Positions 10,863 through 24,314 of a stretch of DNA of 64,000 nucleotides are shown here, piece after piece. Every line of letters starts with the position of its first letter. The first letter of the stretch is position 1. A model generated the notes under the pieces. The model was not told the origin of the DNA. It was given only the letters and a program-made list of their open reading frames with translations, and ran no database searches. The position numbers were made by a program, and so were the translations under genes. Origin of the DNA: Myxocyprinus asiaticus (lineage: Eukaryota > Chordata > Actinopteri > Cypriniformes > Catostomidae); the NCBI RefSeq assembly GCF_019703515.2, contig NC_059347.1, positions 27,166,001 through 27,230,000 of the forward strand, written 5' to 3'.

Positions 10863-13800
10863 ATGTTGGATATGGATTGGATCCCTCCTTTTATGTAAGA
10901 CAAGTAGGATTTTTCAAAGAGATGTGCAGCATCCATTGCAATCAGTCTATGAAGTATATCAAGAGACTTTAGCATTTACAAGTAAACAAATTTAGTAATA
11001 TAAATTTACATTTCTAAAGTTTTAATCCAGTTTCTTAAGCAAACCCCATTCCATTTAGGAAACACACAGCCTCATCTGCAGGATAATGTCCTTGGAGAAT
11101 GCATTGGCTCAGGCTTTTCCAAACACTTAGAGCTGACATCCACAGCAAAGTATGGCATTTCATAAAAACTGTAACTTATGAGCTATTACAAATCTTTCTC
11201 TTCATTTCACATTCAGCTCAAAGGAAGTCCTAGCAAAGCCATTTTTGGGTGGTGGAACGTTCTCAAGGCCCAGACATAAGAAATTAGGAGACTCACCAAA
11301 TCCATTCATCTTCCTCCCCAGAGTACAAGAGAGCTATAACAGGAATCGAATGGATCACACACTGAGGATTTTATCATACCCAATTATATCAGAGAACAGA
11401 AAAGAAAAACACTTGTGTCTTCAAAGGTTGGTCTAACAATAATAACTGTAGATGGAAAGAAGCACACCATTGTGTTCCAGAATCATTATGAGGATGAATG
11501 AAGGCCAAGATTCTATGGTCTCTTCAGCCCTGCATGGAAGGACTGTCCGAACTTGAAGGATGCAGCTGGCATACTGTGAGACAGGTAGTTGGGAGGATTT
11601 AATGCAAAACAGTTTTGCTTTCTATGGCAGTGTACCTGTTGCAAGCAGAGTGGAGAAAGAGATGTAAGATGAATCCAAGCAGAACACAATATGGCCTGGG
11701 AAAGTGAGTCAGAACACTGGAGAATGGTTTCAAGGATCAATAAATGCCTTGTGAACAACTGAAACAAAACTACGACATACATTTGTAATTTTCTGATTTA
11801 TTACGGAAACCCTGATGACAAAAGCAGCAGTGGAGCTGCACAGATTAAGACGTCTGTGAAAAATCCCCCTTCCAAAGTTGAGGTTTTTGAAACAGCATGA
11901 ATCACAGTTGTCAATAAGGGGCCAGACGCTTACCCTGAGGTCCAGTATTTTGTCTAGCTAATTTCTTTCTTTTTGAAGATGATGTGCATTTTACGCTTGT
12001 TAGGAAAAATAAAAGCCTGGTGTGAGACAGCATCCCTGGAAAAAAGAAGACAAAAAAGAAAACAAAACACTCTTGGAGGATGTGTGATAGCTCTCACCTC
12101 CGAACCCAGCAGTTGCTCAGTGGTTTCAAATCACCCTAACGACCACATACTGACCTCACTTAAGTCACCTGCTGATGTGACCAGGCTTGACCTGGCATAT
12201 CTTGTGGGAAAAAATCTGTAGCCTTTTAGAAATGCCTTACAGAAACTATGTGGACCAAAATGCCATTTGAGTGGCTTCTTGTATTTAGCTTTAGCAGTTT
12301 TGTCTTTTGTTCATTCATAAATTTTTTGCAAGGAATCTTGACATCCCAAATGTGTTAAGATAAAGATGAAGAACATAATTTTTTAGTAAGTTGGTAGGAA
12401 ACTAAAACATAATATGGAACACATCTGAGACAAGATATGGAAAGGAAACTATCTTTCTGGATACATCCTGCCATGCGAACAAAGACCTCTGCCAGATGAG
12501 ACCCTTGGGACCTTTGCACCACTCTTAAACACTCAGAACATTTATGCTGCTTTAAATTTCATTTTACATTTTCCCCTTTATCTCAACCTAGGGATATTGT
12601 TTTCCAGAGCTAGAAGTCTTTATTTTGAACACGCTGAACCACATATGTTGGCCTCTCCTGGTCAAAGTTTTATATTTTAACATGGTATTTGTTATAAGCT
12701 TAAATAGTCACACTAGACAGGTCACCAACTTAGTAAGATGACTTTCATTTTAGGTCTTAAAATAAAATAAAATATTCTTCAGTGAACATTCAGTGACCAT
12801 TTGCTACTAATGTCAGAATTAGGAAGCTCAGGCCGTGTTGCCAACTCCCATGAAATCTCTTGATATTTCTCTCAGTTGTTCTCCATTCGTAATTAGTCGT
12901 GGTCAGGCTGATCAAAGGACTCGGGCGGGCGGTTGCATGTGAACCAACATCTCTCGTGATGACATCCGCAAACCAGAATGAAATATGAAATATCAAGTTT
13001 CCACGGATGCATGGACTTGTAAAGAAAAAAAGCAAAATAATCGGGGGATTTTCACACCGATAATGTGAAACATTTGGTGCATGTTTTTGGCCTGTGAAGA
13101 GGAAGATCTGGAGCCAAAAGCGGCTTGGCAGTAAAACAGAAGCAAGTCAAATGCTATAACAACAGCAGTCATTGAGAATCACTGATTTAGATGTCATTAT
13201 AACTTCATCCTACACTCGATGGCTGCTCTCTCATGGAAGATCATAATGATTTGCACACTCAAGTATGGCGTGGCTTACCATGAAAGAAACAAAACAGACC
13301 TGTTCTTACATGCATTCCATTAAAATATGAAAATAAGTTGGCAGAAAAATAACCACTTTTTGCGGCCTCAATACATATTTTGGCTATAAAAAATGGCCCT
13401 CTGCAAATTTTGTCTGACATTGTTGTCAGACAGCTAAAAACAAATACTGTAGAAAAATATGTAAACATAAAAGGTAAAAAGAAAGGACAAAAAAGGAAAA
13501 TAATTTTGAGTTTCTGGAAATAATCCATTTCAAGACCAGATTATCTTATTTATTTATTTTTTGTATGTATCATTAAGGTTATGTATATGCATATACAGTA
13601 TGTCATAAACTGGACTAAGATTAGAAACCACAATTAGGACCAAGAACTAAGGATTAAACACAAATAATTAAGAAAAAAAAGAAAAGTACTTTTAAATGGT
13701 TTGCACAGTGTAAATAATTCTCTCAAAATACTTCACATAAATAGTACCAGATTATCTACCAGTAGTTTACTACATGTCGTCTCATGGTACTTGTACTGCA

Positions 13801-15737
13801 TTGTAAGACACATTTGAGGTTAGAGCCTTGCAGAGCTGAGGATTGGAAAATGTGTTTATCTGAACCAAATGACTCTTTATCCTGCTGCTTTAATTGGAGG
13901 TATATGCATTATAGAATTACCTCTTAGCTACTCACTCCATCTTTGGTCCAACTGCAGATTCAAACAGACCATTATGTGCGAAAGCAGTGGAACACAGATT
14001 CATTCCTGCCTATAGGCTTCCCCACCCATCACATGTTTCCCTGCTGCTCAGAATGAAGTAGCAGACTTTGTAACAAACTGCGTAGTCCAAGACAGGTGCA
14101 GGTGGCAATCAAAGTCTTAACGACCAAACGTATGGCCTCGTACCAAGCTGTATAAGCAAATAAACAGAGGGCAGCTTAAAGTGGACGGATGTGTAACTTC
14201 TGCTTGATGGTGGGCAAAGTGTAACAGGAGCTAAACGACTCTTTATCTCTTTAGCAGACACGCCCTTCTCAAAAGTGTGGAAGCCATTGCCAGTGCAAAA
14301 GGCCACCGTCAGGGATACAGTGTGTTTCTAATTGCCCTCTATGCTTTCTCCATGTGTGGAGGCCACTTCTAATCTAAACAAGTGAGTGTGAAGGGTTTTT
14401 GTGGGGAAGATTAAAGGTGTCTGTGGTCTGTGTTAAAAAGACTTAGCTAGCCTGTCCAGTCACCAACTTAACATGCTACAGACATGAGAGTCAACAGTAC
14501 AAAGAAGCACATAAATCTCAAAAGTAGCTTTGTCAGTTTTACACCCAAATTAAGGATATAATGGAACGATGTGATGAATGTTTTCCATTGAGAGCATGTC
14601 CCTAAAGTTCTACATCCAAGTCTCATTTGTTTCCTTCAACTGAGCGGTATTTTATAAATCGCTAAGACTAAAAGTTCCACTCCGTTTACTCTTTGAGATG
14701 AGATTAAAAAAAAGAAAAGATAAATAAATAAATGGATGGATGGGTAGATAAAATATTGGATATGCCTCAAAATTGATGAATGTCATGGTGGAAAGCACGA
14801 TTTCCACACAATATTTTGAGAAACCATGTCTATGTCAAGAAAAGGACATGAATGATTTAATTCTTTTATTGCTCTTCAGTCCTGTTGAAACACTGTATAC
14901 CATGGTCATAAAAAATTTTTGTTATTGCCAAATGTCAACATTTTATAAGGTCTGTGCCATTATGTCATTTTGGACTCCAAGATATGTCTTGATTCTGTAG
15001 TTTTGTTCAGTTAGCTTTGATACAATTCACTTCCTCCAGGAACATGGTTTTCCAATTACAAGCTAGATAACTGGCAGTAACTTTGATACTCTAATCCTAA
15101 AGTACCTAGCATGTAATCAAATGCACATGACATGTTTTGGACCAATAATTTTGTATTTTATTACAGTGGCTAATACAATTTAATGCTAAAATTCCACAGA
15201 TTAGCAAGGGTTTTGTTTTGTTTTTGGTTTGGTTTGGTTTTGTACTAAATGTTCACCAACAAGACAGGAATACTGCACTTTTTGGCGATAACAAGACACC
15301 CTCCTTAACATAATGGGATTCAACAATGACTTGTCTTTCCTCCTTTTTGTAACCCAGTGCCCTGCCTGTGTGTCTGGTTTAGATCTTTTGTTTATGGGGC
15401 AACTCCAGGACCACCAGCAAGGCCTAATTACTTCAACATAACCTTTCATTCCCATTTCATAATTAGTTTTCCTACTCCTTTATCATGTGGTTTATAAACA
15501 AGGGGGTCTGACATTCGTGACTGTACAGTTTATCTGTTTCTATTATGTGATGAATGCAGATTTACAATGATTATACTCAGACACTCTCCACAAAGCAATG
15601 TGATCTATCATAAACTAATGTGCCCCTACAACCCAGTTTATATGGTAAATATTACATATTGATAATCCATTTGAAATTCTGTTGAGAATATTTTGAGCCA
15701 AGAACTATTTGTATTATTATATTTCCATCAGAATTAA
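10863..15737. other. No gene seen
   Basis: Scattered frames under 90 codons without recognisable domains. A comparatively GC-balanced, non-repetitive patch at about 13,970-14,340 and another at 15,200-15,470 could be conserved non-coding DNA but cannot be assigned by eye. Confidence 0.45.
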
Positions 15738-15963
15738 TAAAAGCTGAAGTGTGTAATATTTTGGATGTTAAAATACTTTTTCTCCTGTCCCAGCTTAGTA
15801 GTAAGCTATTCGTACTCTAGGTTAATTAACCCACAAAAAGGCCTGGCATCGCAAAACTGGCTCAACCAATAGTATGACCTTTGGCGGACTATCTGTTTGC
15901 CCAAACAATGAGTCATTATTTTTGCAATTCTGTCTACAGAAATAACAAACTTCAGCTTTATAT
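15738..15963. mobile_element. Short inverted-repeat element (MITE), GCTGAAGT family
   Basis: AAAAGCTGAAGT at the left and ACTTCAGCTTTA at the right form inverted termini of a 225-bp element. The interior contains 'ggctcaaccaatagtatgac' and 'atctgtttgcccaaac', which match the 50.33-kb element in reverse orientation. No coding potential. Confidence 0.6.
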
Positions 15964-17188
15964 ACTGTAATAAACAGATAAAAATATATAATATGTAAAT
16001 TTCTTTAGCATTGCACATCCAAGCTGATTTTCTCCATCAACCCAGAGCCCAAGAGTTTAGATCAGGTTGCACATTTAGATTTCAGTTAACATCTCCATTG
16101 GGATCCTGAATACAAAACATGTTGTTTAAACTATCTTATTCTTTCTCCCTCCAAACCATCTCTATTTTCTTCTCTTCTCCTCTCTTTTTCATTTTCCACC
16201 CCAAAGGAGTCATGCAGCTGAGCCAGATCTGTTGTTTTATTTCCACCTGCCAAGGATTATGTTATATGAGGACTGTCAGTGTCTCTTTGATGCAACTCTT
16301 GGATGGAGTGGAAGTCAACAGCAATGACTTCAACATGTGTCTAATCTGATGGTCAGCGTTTGGTGAACTGGAGCTGCTTTGTAGCTTTCAAACATGGATC
16401 AGCTTTTTAAGGACTTAGTGTGGACACAAGCTTTTATTCTCAGTGTAAGCTATTGCAGTTTATAATGAATCAAATTAATGTGTTCTGTGTGCAGAAGGAT
16501 AAAATTAATATTTAGTCATGTAAAATGTAAAATGTTATAAATGGAATTCATTTCTAATTTGCCCTCACACCCTAACACAAAAAAAGTTCAAAGTCCAGAA
16601 TAGATGAATAGCTAAATAACTGGTCATTGAATATATTACATATATTTCTCTAAACAAATCATACTTAACAGACAGGACTTGTCTTGTGCTTTGCTGTGTT
16701 ATCTCACTGAGAAAGGTATGCATGAAGATAATTCTCACAGACCTCACTGATGCATAGTTATCTGTTTACATGATTGACTGCTTTCTTGAGCTGCTGGAGC
16801 ATTAAGAGGTTCAGAATAGGATAGATGGGTTATTAGCCAATTTCTCTTGCTCTCTCTCACCTTTCTTTCCCCTTTTCACTCTTTTGTTTTTCTTATTTTC
16901 TCACCAGCTGTTTTACTACAACCAACTGCTGAGGGGGGTGTTTGGGAAACCTGTTTGAAAACAGTAATTGTTCTTGTAATTATATTTGGGTATGCAGAAA
17001 TTACACACTTCACCTTCAAGTACTTACACAATTTTGTATACTGCTACAACAAAGTAGATGTCTTAGGGAATTGCACCAATTCATTAAAAGCTGAATGCAT
17101 TTGCTTGTGAGGATTTGACTATATACTGATGATATTTCAATGCAAAATGTCACATCTTAAGAGCCCATCTTATATGGCACTTGTTGAT
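15964..17188. other. Non-coding stretch with an exon-like patch and a MITE fragment
   Basis: A pyrimidine-rich run ending in AG at about 16,206 precedes a 44-codon frame to 16,349, which looks exon-like but matches no family. At about 16,936-16,962 'gtttgggaaacctgtttgaa' is shared, inverted, with the MITE at 50,328-50,530. Confidence 0.35.
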
Positions 17189-17445
17189 TAACATAAACAA
17201 AGCTAACATTTTCCATCTCAAAATGACAAGCCCATCCTTCTGGCCCTTAGAAATTTCCTAAATGACTCACTTTTTCTCTGTTAATACTGCCTTCAGTTCA
17301 CATCAGCACTTAAACAACCTTTTGTTTTCTGCAAACAAAACACATTTGCATCCTTCTTCCTTTTTCTGCATTCAAAATCATATTAAAATTTTTTCTTGGG
17401 TGGAATGCTGATATTAAGAAACCATTCAGCAAGAGAGAGGGAACA
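17189..17445 (+). repeat. Tandem duplication, unit 1
   Basis: This unit runs from 'taacataaacaaagctaaca' to 'gagagagggaac'. The block 'ttctctgttaatactgcctt' and the block around 'acttaaacaaccttttgttt' recur in order in unit 2. Unit 1 has an extra segment of roughly 40 bp (about 17,350-17,392) that unit 2 lacks. Confidence 0.85.
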
Positions 17446-17459
17446 CAAAACTTGTTGTT

Positions 17460-17677
17460 TAACATCTAAACAAAGCTAGCATTTTCCATCTCAAGATGTC
17501 ACGCCTATCCTTCTGGCCCATGGAAATTTCCTAAATGATTCACTTTTTCTCTGTTAATACTGCCTTCAGTTCATATCAGCACTTAAACAACCTTTTGTTT
17601 TCTGCAAACGTAACACATTTGCATTCTTGGGTGCAATGTGGATATAAACTAACCATTCAGCGAGAGAGAGGGAGCAC
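17460..17677 (+). repeat. Tandem duplication, unit 2
   Basis: Second copy of the segment at 17,189-17,445. It differs by scattered substitutions and one deletion of about 40 bp. The two copies are separated by about 15 bp. No coding frame is shared between them. Confidence 0.85.
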
Positions 17678-18519
17678 TTTCATAGAACTGGAACACCGAG
17701 AGCAGCGTTCATAAGGTTTCAATATCTGAAAGGTTCTCCCTCTCCTCATCGTCATGTAACACAAAACTGTGGGAGACTATAAAAATATTAGCATGTGAAA
17801 CATTTAAACGAATTCCCATTTTCCAGGTCACATTAACACCAAAGCTGGCTGCCGCTTCTTGATCTGTTGGTATTTTAGATAAAAATACTTAACTTTCCCT
17901 GTATTTTCTAAATACTTAGGAGACACTTCTACTGAAGTGTGTGCAAGTGTAACCCAAATCTGGGTCAAACACTGAACAGCATTTGTAAAACAAAATCCTT
18001 CCTCTGTGCTTAAGAAGGTATTGAAATTTTATACTTTATGAGCTTCTCTTACTACATACACACCATTACCCATAAATTATATGATTTTAGCAGATAGGGC
18101 AAAAAATATCTAATATAGACCATATCATAATAAATTTCACAGTATATGAGTAACTGCATGTTTGTGTCAGTCAGGTAGACCAATAGAAATTCTTTGAGGT
18201 CTTGTGCATGTACATGTATCATTGTTGTTGTTGTTTTTTGTTTTTGTTTTTTTTTTCAATCAGATGGCTATTTATTTATTTATTTTATTTTATTTTTAAA
18301 GCTGTACAAAGCTGGCAATGTTTAAAACCTTTGTTGTAGCACAGTGGTTCATTGACATGTGAGTTGGGAGTCCTTCTCTGTTGACTCAGGACGGATTAGC
18401 ATTTACACTACAAATGCAAAGTGTTATTACTTTCAAATATGGTTTGATCACAACTAATTTACACCTGTATATATGATGACCAATCGGATCTCCAGAGGTG
18501 AATGTTACAGACTGATCTC
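17678..18519. other. No gene seen
   Basis: AT-rich DNA with T-rich low-complexity sequence at 18,225-18,297. No gene or named repeat is recognised. Confidence 0.45.
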
Positions 18520-18862
18520 ACTGTAAATTCGTCGACAGTAGGTCAAAAGTTCTTTAGCTAAAATCAGTCTTTGCTCACTGAAATTCTAACTATTGCCCCC
18601 AGTGGCCTATGCTGGTAGTGTTTATGAACGTATGAGCACATGTGAGCTATTGTTTCTGGGTACAATGTCCACAGAGTGGCATCAAAAGCGAATTGTAAAG
18701 CAAGTTGTTTACAGCTGTAAGTGATCTAATTCCGTCAACCAGAATGTGTTTATTACCCATATGCTCTAACCCTAAACCTAACCATCAGTGAAATAAAAGT
18801 GTAATCTTTGAGGGAAAATGCAACATTTGAATCGTGCGTCACTGAATTCATGGGGCCAGAAC
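18520..18862 (+). repeat. Dispersed repeat, copy A (second copy at 46.2 kb)
   Basis: Ordered blocks 'tctttagctaaaatcagtct', 'tgcccccagtggcc', 'gtaaagcaagttgtttacag' and 'cctaaccatcagtg' recur in the same order and orientation at 46,185-46,530. No coding content. Family not identified. Confidence 0.75.
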
Positions 18863-19829
18863 CCCTAAGATGCTGAGGCTGCTTAGTGATTAGTAGCACC
18901 ACAGGAAAAGGTAAACACCTTTGAAATTATGCAAAAATGTCTGATGGGGGATGGCATTTAGTAACTCGGTAGAATGAGGTCGATGTCAGGGTACTGGAAC
19001 ATTTGGTTTCAACATGTCGAGTTCCTCTGTTATCAGCTTTTGAAAACGAGATCTGTCCTTTACTATGTGAAGGACTTCACTACTTGCTATATAATGCTCT
19101 TTTTTAACTATCCAGGTATTCGTCACTACAGTGACGAACAGCTAGCTGATTTTAGCATAGCTAAAATAGTATTAAGGTGCACTGCATAGGCACAGTTTGG
19201 ACAGGAGCCGATTCAGTGCGAAGGTGTCTTACACTTGAGCGTCATCAGTCAAAAACTAATTTGTCCCATCAGCCAGGCCTACAGAAACTGACAGTGCATA
19301 GTTTACTCTACTATGACTCTACATTCATTTCTCAGCCTAGAGAGGGGAAGCTCATTTATCTCCAGTGTCACTGTTCCCTTCTTTTTTTATTCCTTCATTT
19401 TCTTTGGCTCTGTTTGTGCACACACAGCCGCGTGAGTCATCGGAAGCCTTCATTCATTCATAAGTCAAAAAAGATTCTATTTTAGAAAATGCCATGGTTC
19501 ATAAATGTTTCTTTAGAGGATTTAGAGATCAAACGTAAAAATGCTCAGATATTCAGCGCACAAAGTAAAATCATGCTGTCCTAGTGTGTTTATTAAACTG
19601 CAAAGGCTGCGATGTAATGAGATAAATTTATAGATTGCATGTGATGCGCGCTTCAAATGTGAACGCATGTGAATGCGTGGAGCCAGTGTTGTGTTGATGG
19701 CGGATGCTCACACATCTAGCTCCTTGGTTCATACATGAAAAACTCCATCATTGCGTGCTTTGTTTGGAGCAGATGACAGCGAGCAGAGCTCTAATTCACT
19801 TTGTAGCATGAATTGTGTGAGGCACATAC
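18863..19829. other. No gene seen
   Basis: Contains a 102-codon frame at 19,177-19,485, but it has no recognisable domain and no compositional support for coding. Confidence 0.4.
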
Positions 19830-20197
19830 AGGGCTCTATTTTCGTGATTGTGCAATGTGCAGTGGCTGTGCGCAACGTCCTATCCAATTTCTGTTAGAGC
19901 GCTAATTCTAAGTGCAATTTTTGTGACAGCGCAAAGCGCAAGTGGCCATGGATGGGAGTATTTGCGCAAACTGTGGATGTATTTTATGTTAATGAAGTGG
20001 CACAAAGCGCAATTTGCTATTTTCCTGAGTAATAGGCCATTGCGCTAAGACGTTTTAAAACCACATCTTATCTCAACGCAAAGTCTAAATTCAGTTCCTA
20101 CATCTGTAGTTTGGAGATTCTACCAGCAGATGGTAATAAAGTTCATGCCCATACTCTGAAAATAGTGGAACATCAGATTTAGTCCCTGACAATCATT
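19830..20197 (+). repeat. Dispersed fish repeat rich in GCGCAA motifs
   Basis: Starts 'gggctctattttcgtgattg' and contains many 'gcgcaa' and 'gcgctaa' motifs and 'gagtaataggccattgcgct', and ends near 'gtaataaagttcatgccc'. I recall this as a dispersed repeat of cyprinid genomes. A SINE is inserted near its right end. Confidence 0.5.
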
Positions 20198-20207
20198 TTT
20201 GTTGCTG

Positions 20208-20648
20208 TTTTTTTTTTTTTTCTCCCAATTTGGAATGCCCAATTCCCAGTGCGCTTTTAAGTCCTTGTGGTCACATATTGATTTGCCTCAGTCTGGGTGG
20301 CGGAGAATGAATCCCAGTTGCCTCCACGTCTGAGACTGTCAACCCACACATCTTATCACGTGGCTTGTTGAGCGCTTTGCCACAGAGACATAGCACGTGT
20401 GGAGGCTTCACGCCATCCACCGCGGCAACCATGCTCAACTCACCACATGCCCCACTGAGAGCGAACCACATTATAACGACCACGAGGATGTTACCGCATG
20501 TGACTCTACCCTCCCTAGCAACCGGGCCAATTTGGTTGCTTAGGAGACCTGGCTGGAGTCACTCAGCATGTCCTGGGGTTCGAACTAGTGAACTAGCGAA
20601 CTCCAGGGTGGTAGCCAGCATCTTTTACCACTGAGCTACCCAGGCCCC
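20208..20648 (-). repeat. tRNA-derived SINE with target-site duplication
   Basis: On the minus strand the element starts near 20,648 with 'gcctgggtagctcagtggta' (A box) and, about 40 bp on, 'agttcgaacccc' (B box), a polymerase III promoter of tRNA type. A tRNA-unrelated body of about 350 bp follows, ending in a poly(A) tail seen as a T run at 20,208-20,221. The direct repeat TTTGTTGCTGTTTT flanks it (20,198-20,211 and 20,649-20,662), showing insertion by target-primed reverse transcription, presumably with LINE-supplied enzymes. Both promoter boxes look well preserved. Confidence 0.85.
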
Positions 20649-20662
20649 TTTGTTGCTGTTTT

Positions 20663-22283
20663 CTGAAACAAAAAAAATATGAAACAAATATATGACTACT
20701 GTATAGTTATGTAATTTGTACTATAAAACTATTACTATTAATGTTAATAATCAATCAATATAAATTGTATTATATTTAAGCAATTCCTCACATTTGTGAT
20801 GCTTTGTTATGCCGCACTTTATTTGACAAAAATAACTCCAATGTTGTATTCGTGCTGTGAGGTTCTGTATAAAACCACTTCATTTGATAAAAATAATACA
20901 ATTAATATGATGAAAATTAATTGTTCTATTTTTATTTGAATAAAGTTTTAATGAATTCATTTATTTAGTCACCATTTTGATGATAACATATAAATAAACT
21001 GTTTAAATGGAATTCAGAAAAATAAAACAAAAAAACAGGTATCTGCTCTGTATTCAGCTTTAACCCCAGCTCATCTGTCTTCATATTGACACATGGTGAT
21101 AAGATGTTAGTTTGTTTGAAGTTTTTTTTCTTTCCCAAAACTGACATACAGCTCTTGGAAGGTGGGGTGGGAGAATCATCGGCACATCTGTAGTCCAGTG
21201 GAAATACCGAAATATGCATGTTTCTTTGATTGTTACATTTAAGATATCATGTGTGCTACCAGCTCTGCTGCTGCAACGCATTATGCTCAGTAACCAATCT
21301 TTTTTAAAGTATGCTTGGAAATACAATAGACATGGAAAGCATGAGGATTCCACACGGTTATCCTAGGAGATGATAAACAAAAGGAAAAGGTGATATACTT
21401 TAAGTGATATATTGAGCACATGTGGGATTGCACAGAGAGAGAGAGAAAAGAATAAAAGAAGAAGGTGGGGTGGAGGGTTTAGACTGAAGCTTCACTGATT
21501 TATTCTAATCCTTAAAGGTTAGTGTATCTAAGAACAAGATCAGTTCGGTAGATCACATCACCCCATACACGTTACAGATTTGCTTCCCTCCTGAAATGTT
21601 TTACAAAAGCCTGAAAGGTGGAAAAAATACAAGAGGTGGACAAATGAAGGGCAGAATTGTCCAGCTTGAAAAGAGTCTTCCAGAAACAAAGGGAAGATCT
21701 CTTGCTGAGATTAATGTTCTCCTCTATATATTCAAATCTAGATTCCAGATCCACTTCACTTTTATGGTTTTCTGAGCATTCCTTTGGTATTGTACACTCA
21801 CGGAAATAGCCACATCACCCTGTTGAGCAGGGTGTTTCAGTCAATGCAGGCAGTCTGTTTGAATCAGCTCTTGTTCAAACAAAGAAGATCTGGCGAGTTC
21901 ATCTTCACAAAAAGCTCAAGGCCTGTGGCTTTTCAAATGCTCTGTGTTAAGTTTATGGAAAGTGTTTATGTAGGGTCAGGGACACTGCCTCACACTTCTC
22001 TTTTTCCTAGGGCAGGTTTTTACAGGGAGGTTGAGTGTTTTGCGTTCACAGAACTTTATGAGTATTTCAATACCAGGATCCTTGTTTAACCTCCTGCTTA
22101 GAAAGCAAGAGCTGTCAGTTCCTTAACAATAGTAGTCAATCTCAGATGCCCAATTTCTTTTCCACAGCTATTCCTGTGCTGAGGCAAGGCCTGACAGACC
22201 TGTGTACAAAGTGGGTGTGCAGAGTCTGCTTAGTCATCGCTAAACTACTTGTTGTGGTTGAGCAATTGAGGTGCACCCTCACC
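20663..22283. other. No gene seen
   Basis: AT-rich sequence; frames of up to 101 codons (for example 21,784-22,089) show no domain. Confidence 0.45.
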
Positions 22284-22548
22284 CTGCTGAAATAAACAGC
22301 AGAGCTGGTCACCAGCATATAATGTGTTTTGGACACTGGTCTTATATGGGACCACAAGGCTTCTTGACTAGCTTTACCATCATGACATCCTTGGTAGACC
22401 AGCATCACCAGAAAAAAAAAAACATGCTGGATGACCAGCTTCACCTGCTAAGTTTGGTTATGCTTGTCCACCAGCTAGACCATCCATCATCAAACTAGCA
22501 CTGACCAGTATAAACCAGCCTGGACAAGCATGAGAATTAATGCTGCTC
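22284..22548. repeat. TGCTGG/CCAGCA inverted-repeat element, copy A
   Basis: Dense alternating 'accagcat', 'gctggt' and 'gaccagc' motifs around an A run at 22,413-22,422 form a fold-back-like element. A related piece lies at 26,370-26,524. I recall the family from fish genomes as a non-autonomous element. Confidence 0.55.
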
Positions 22549-23348
22549 TAAACTGGAGCGGCAAAAAAGGTACTTGAGTGATGTATGGTGCATGAGTAGA
22601 TGCATTGCAGTTATTTCTTTGCATATTTATCTGACCTTTGACACAACCATTTTGGTGTTTCTACACTAGGGGCACACAAAATTGTTTTTGCCAGCCCAGC
22701 ACACTGCTAGGTGATGTACCTTGGTGATATTAAGTTAAATTGATACTTCACTGTTTTACCAGACTCACACGTCAGTTGTCCACAATTTTAGTTTGTTTGT
22801 TTTTATTCTTCGCAGTTTAATACATAATTTGTATTTAAGGTTAGATGCGTAGGGAGTTTGATTCTGATGGTATAAGTTTATAAGCTTTGATGACAGGTGT
22901 CAGACATCTGGTGCGGCCAAATAATTTTCCACATTCACATGCAGTAATTTTCACTCACATTTGCTCGCATGCTAGAGACCTGTTTTTACATTGTTGCATG
23001 ATGTTTTTTTCAGCAGATGAGCTCAAACTTGCTAACAGTGTAAAATGTGACATAAAAAAGCACCTTGAGCTGACCACGCAATTGCAAAGAGATTCTTAGC
23101 CATAATGCTCGAAATTGTAATGCGCAATTCCAGGTACAGAACCGAACGCTATTCTTGCGTACTGCGATGCAGTGAGGGGGAAGTTTTCAAGTTAGTTACA
23201 TCATATCTAGCATACCCATCTCAATCGGTAAGCCATTTATTCAATATGTATATGATTAATATAACATGTACAAAACATGTATAAATATAACATGTTTAAC
23301 CTAAGGGAGTTGTTTTACAAAGATAATTGTGTTAAAGGGGACATACTG
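22549..23348. other. No gene seen
   Basis: No coding or repeat signal recognised. Confidence 0.4.
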
Positions 23349-23500
23349 GGGCGGACTGGCCATCAGGAGAACCGGGAGTGAATGGGCCGAATGGGCTGCG
23401 ATAAGCTGAAATGGGCCGCCGCATTATGCAGAACAGGCCACAAAATGGCGCCGCAATATGCCGAAGGGGGCAGCGACATGCAAAAAAGGACCCGCTCAAC
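23349..23500 (+). repeat. Fragment of a GC-rich dispersed repeat
   Basis: 'ggggcggactggccatcagg' followed by 'gagaaccggg' and repeated 'atgggccg' motifs, sharply GC-rich against AT-rich flanks. I recall this opening from a common fish repeat; the fragment carries no frame of interest. Confidence 0.45.
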
Positions 23501-23889
23501 AAATTTTGGATGATAGGCAGATGTAATGCAAATTAATATAATATTACACAATGTAATATGATAGTAAATGACATGTACAGAAAATTTGAAATAATCAAAA
23601 ATTACCTTTAAATACCATTATTTTAACTCCAAATTTCACTCAAAACTTCACCTATGTAAAAATAGATAATGAATATTAATATGTATAATTTAGTTAGATG
23701 GTAGATAGCAGCTTCTCCTGGTTTGTTTAGTCATCTAGATCTGAGGGATATAACTTAAATAATTATATTTTGATATTTTAAGCCTTTTGAATATATTCAA
23801 AATGTTAAATGCATGAGGTAAAAATCTAGTTATGAAGCCATGTTTTTCACTATGCTACCATAAGGGAGAATGATATTTAAGAAAGGAAT

Positions 23890-24273
23890 AATTGACGACG
23901 GACCACTGAATTATTGAAAAATAATACACACACGATGTGGTAATGCGGTCACAACTCACAGCGGAGTGACCGTTACACCTCGGGTGTGCATTATTTTTCA
24001 ATAATTAAATGGTCCATTGCCAATTATTCTGCTTATACCATGGTTATCACACCTTAAGACATAGTTCAGGGTTTTTTCTCAAGACATTTTCGGGTTTTCA
24101 TCTCTAAAACACTCTTGTGAGTGGAATTACTTTCTTCCGCCATGGATTCAGCATCTTGCTCTGATACAGTTCGAGCCTTCATTGCTAGTTCGAAAACATC
24201 ACTTTAGAACTAGCAACGGAGGATTGTGTGTCTTGCGCTGCTTTACTGGAGCACTTCCTGAAGTAATAAGGTA

Positions 24274-24314
<41 letters not shown>

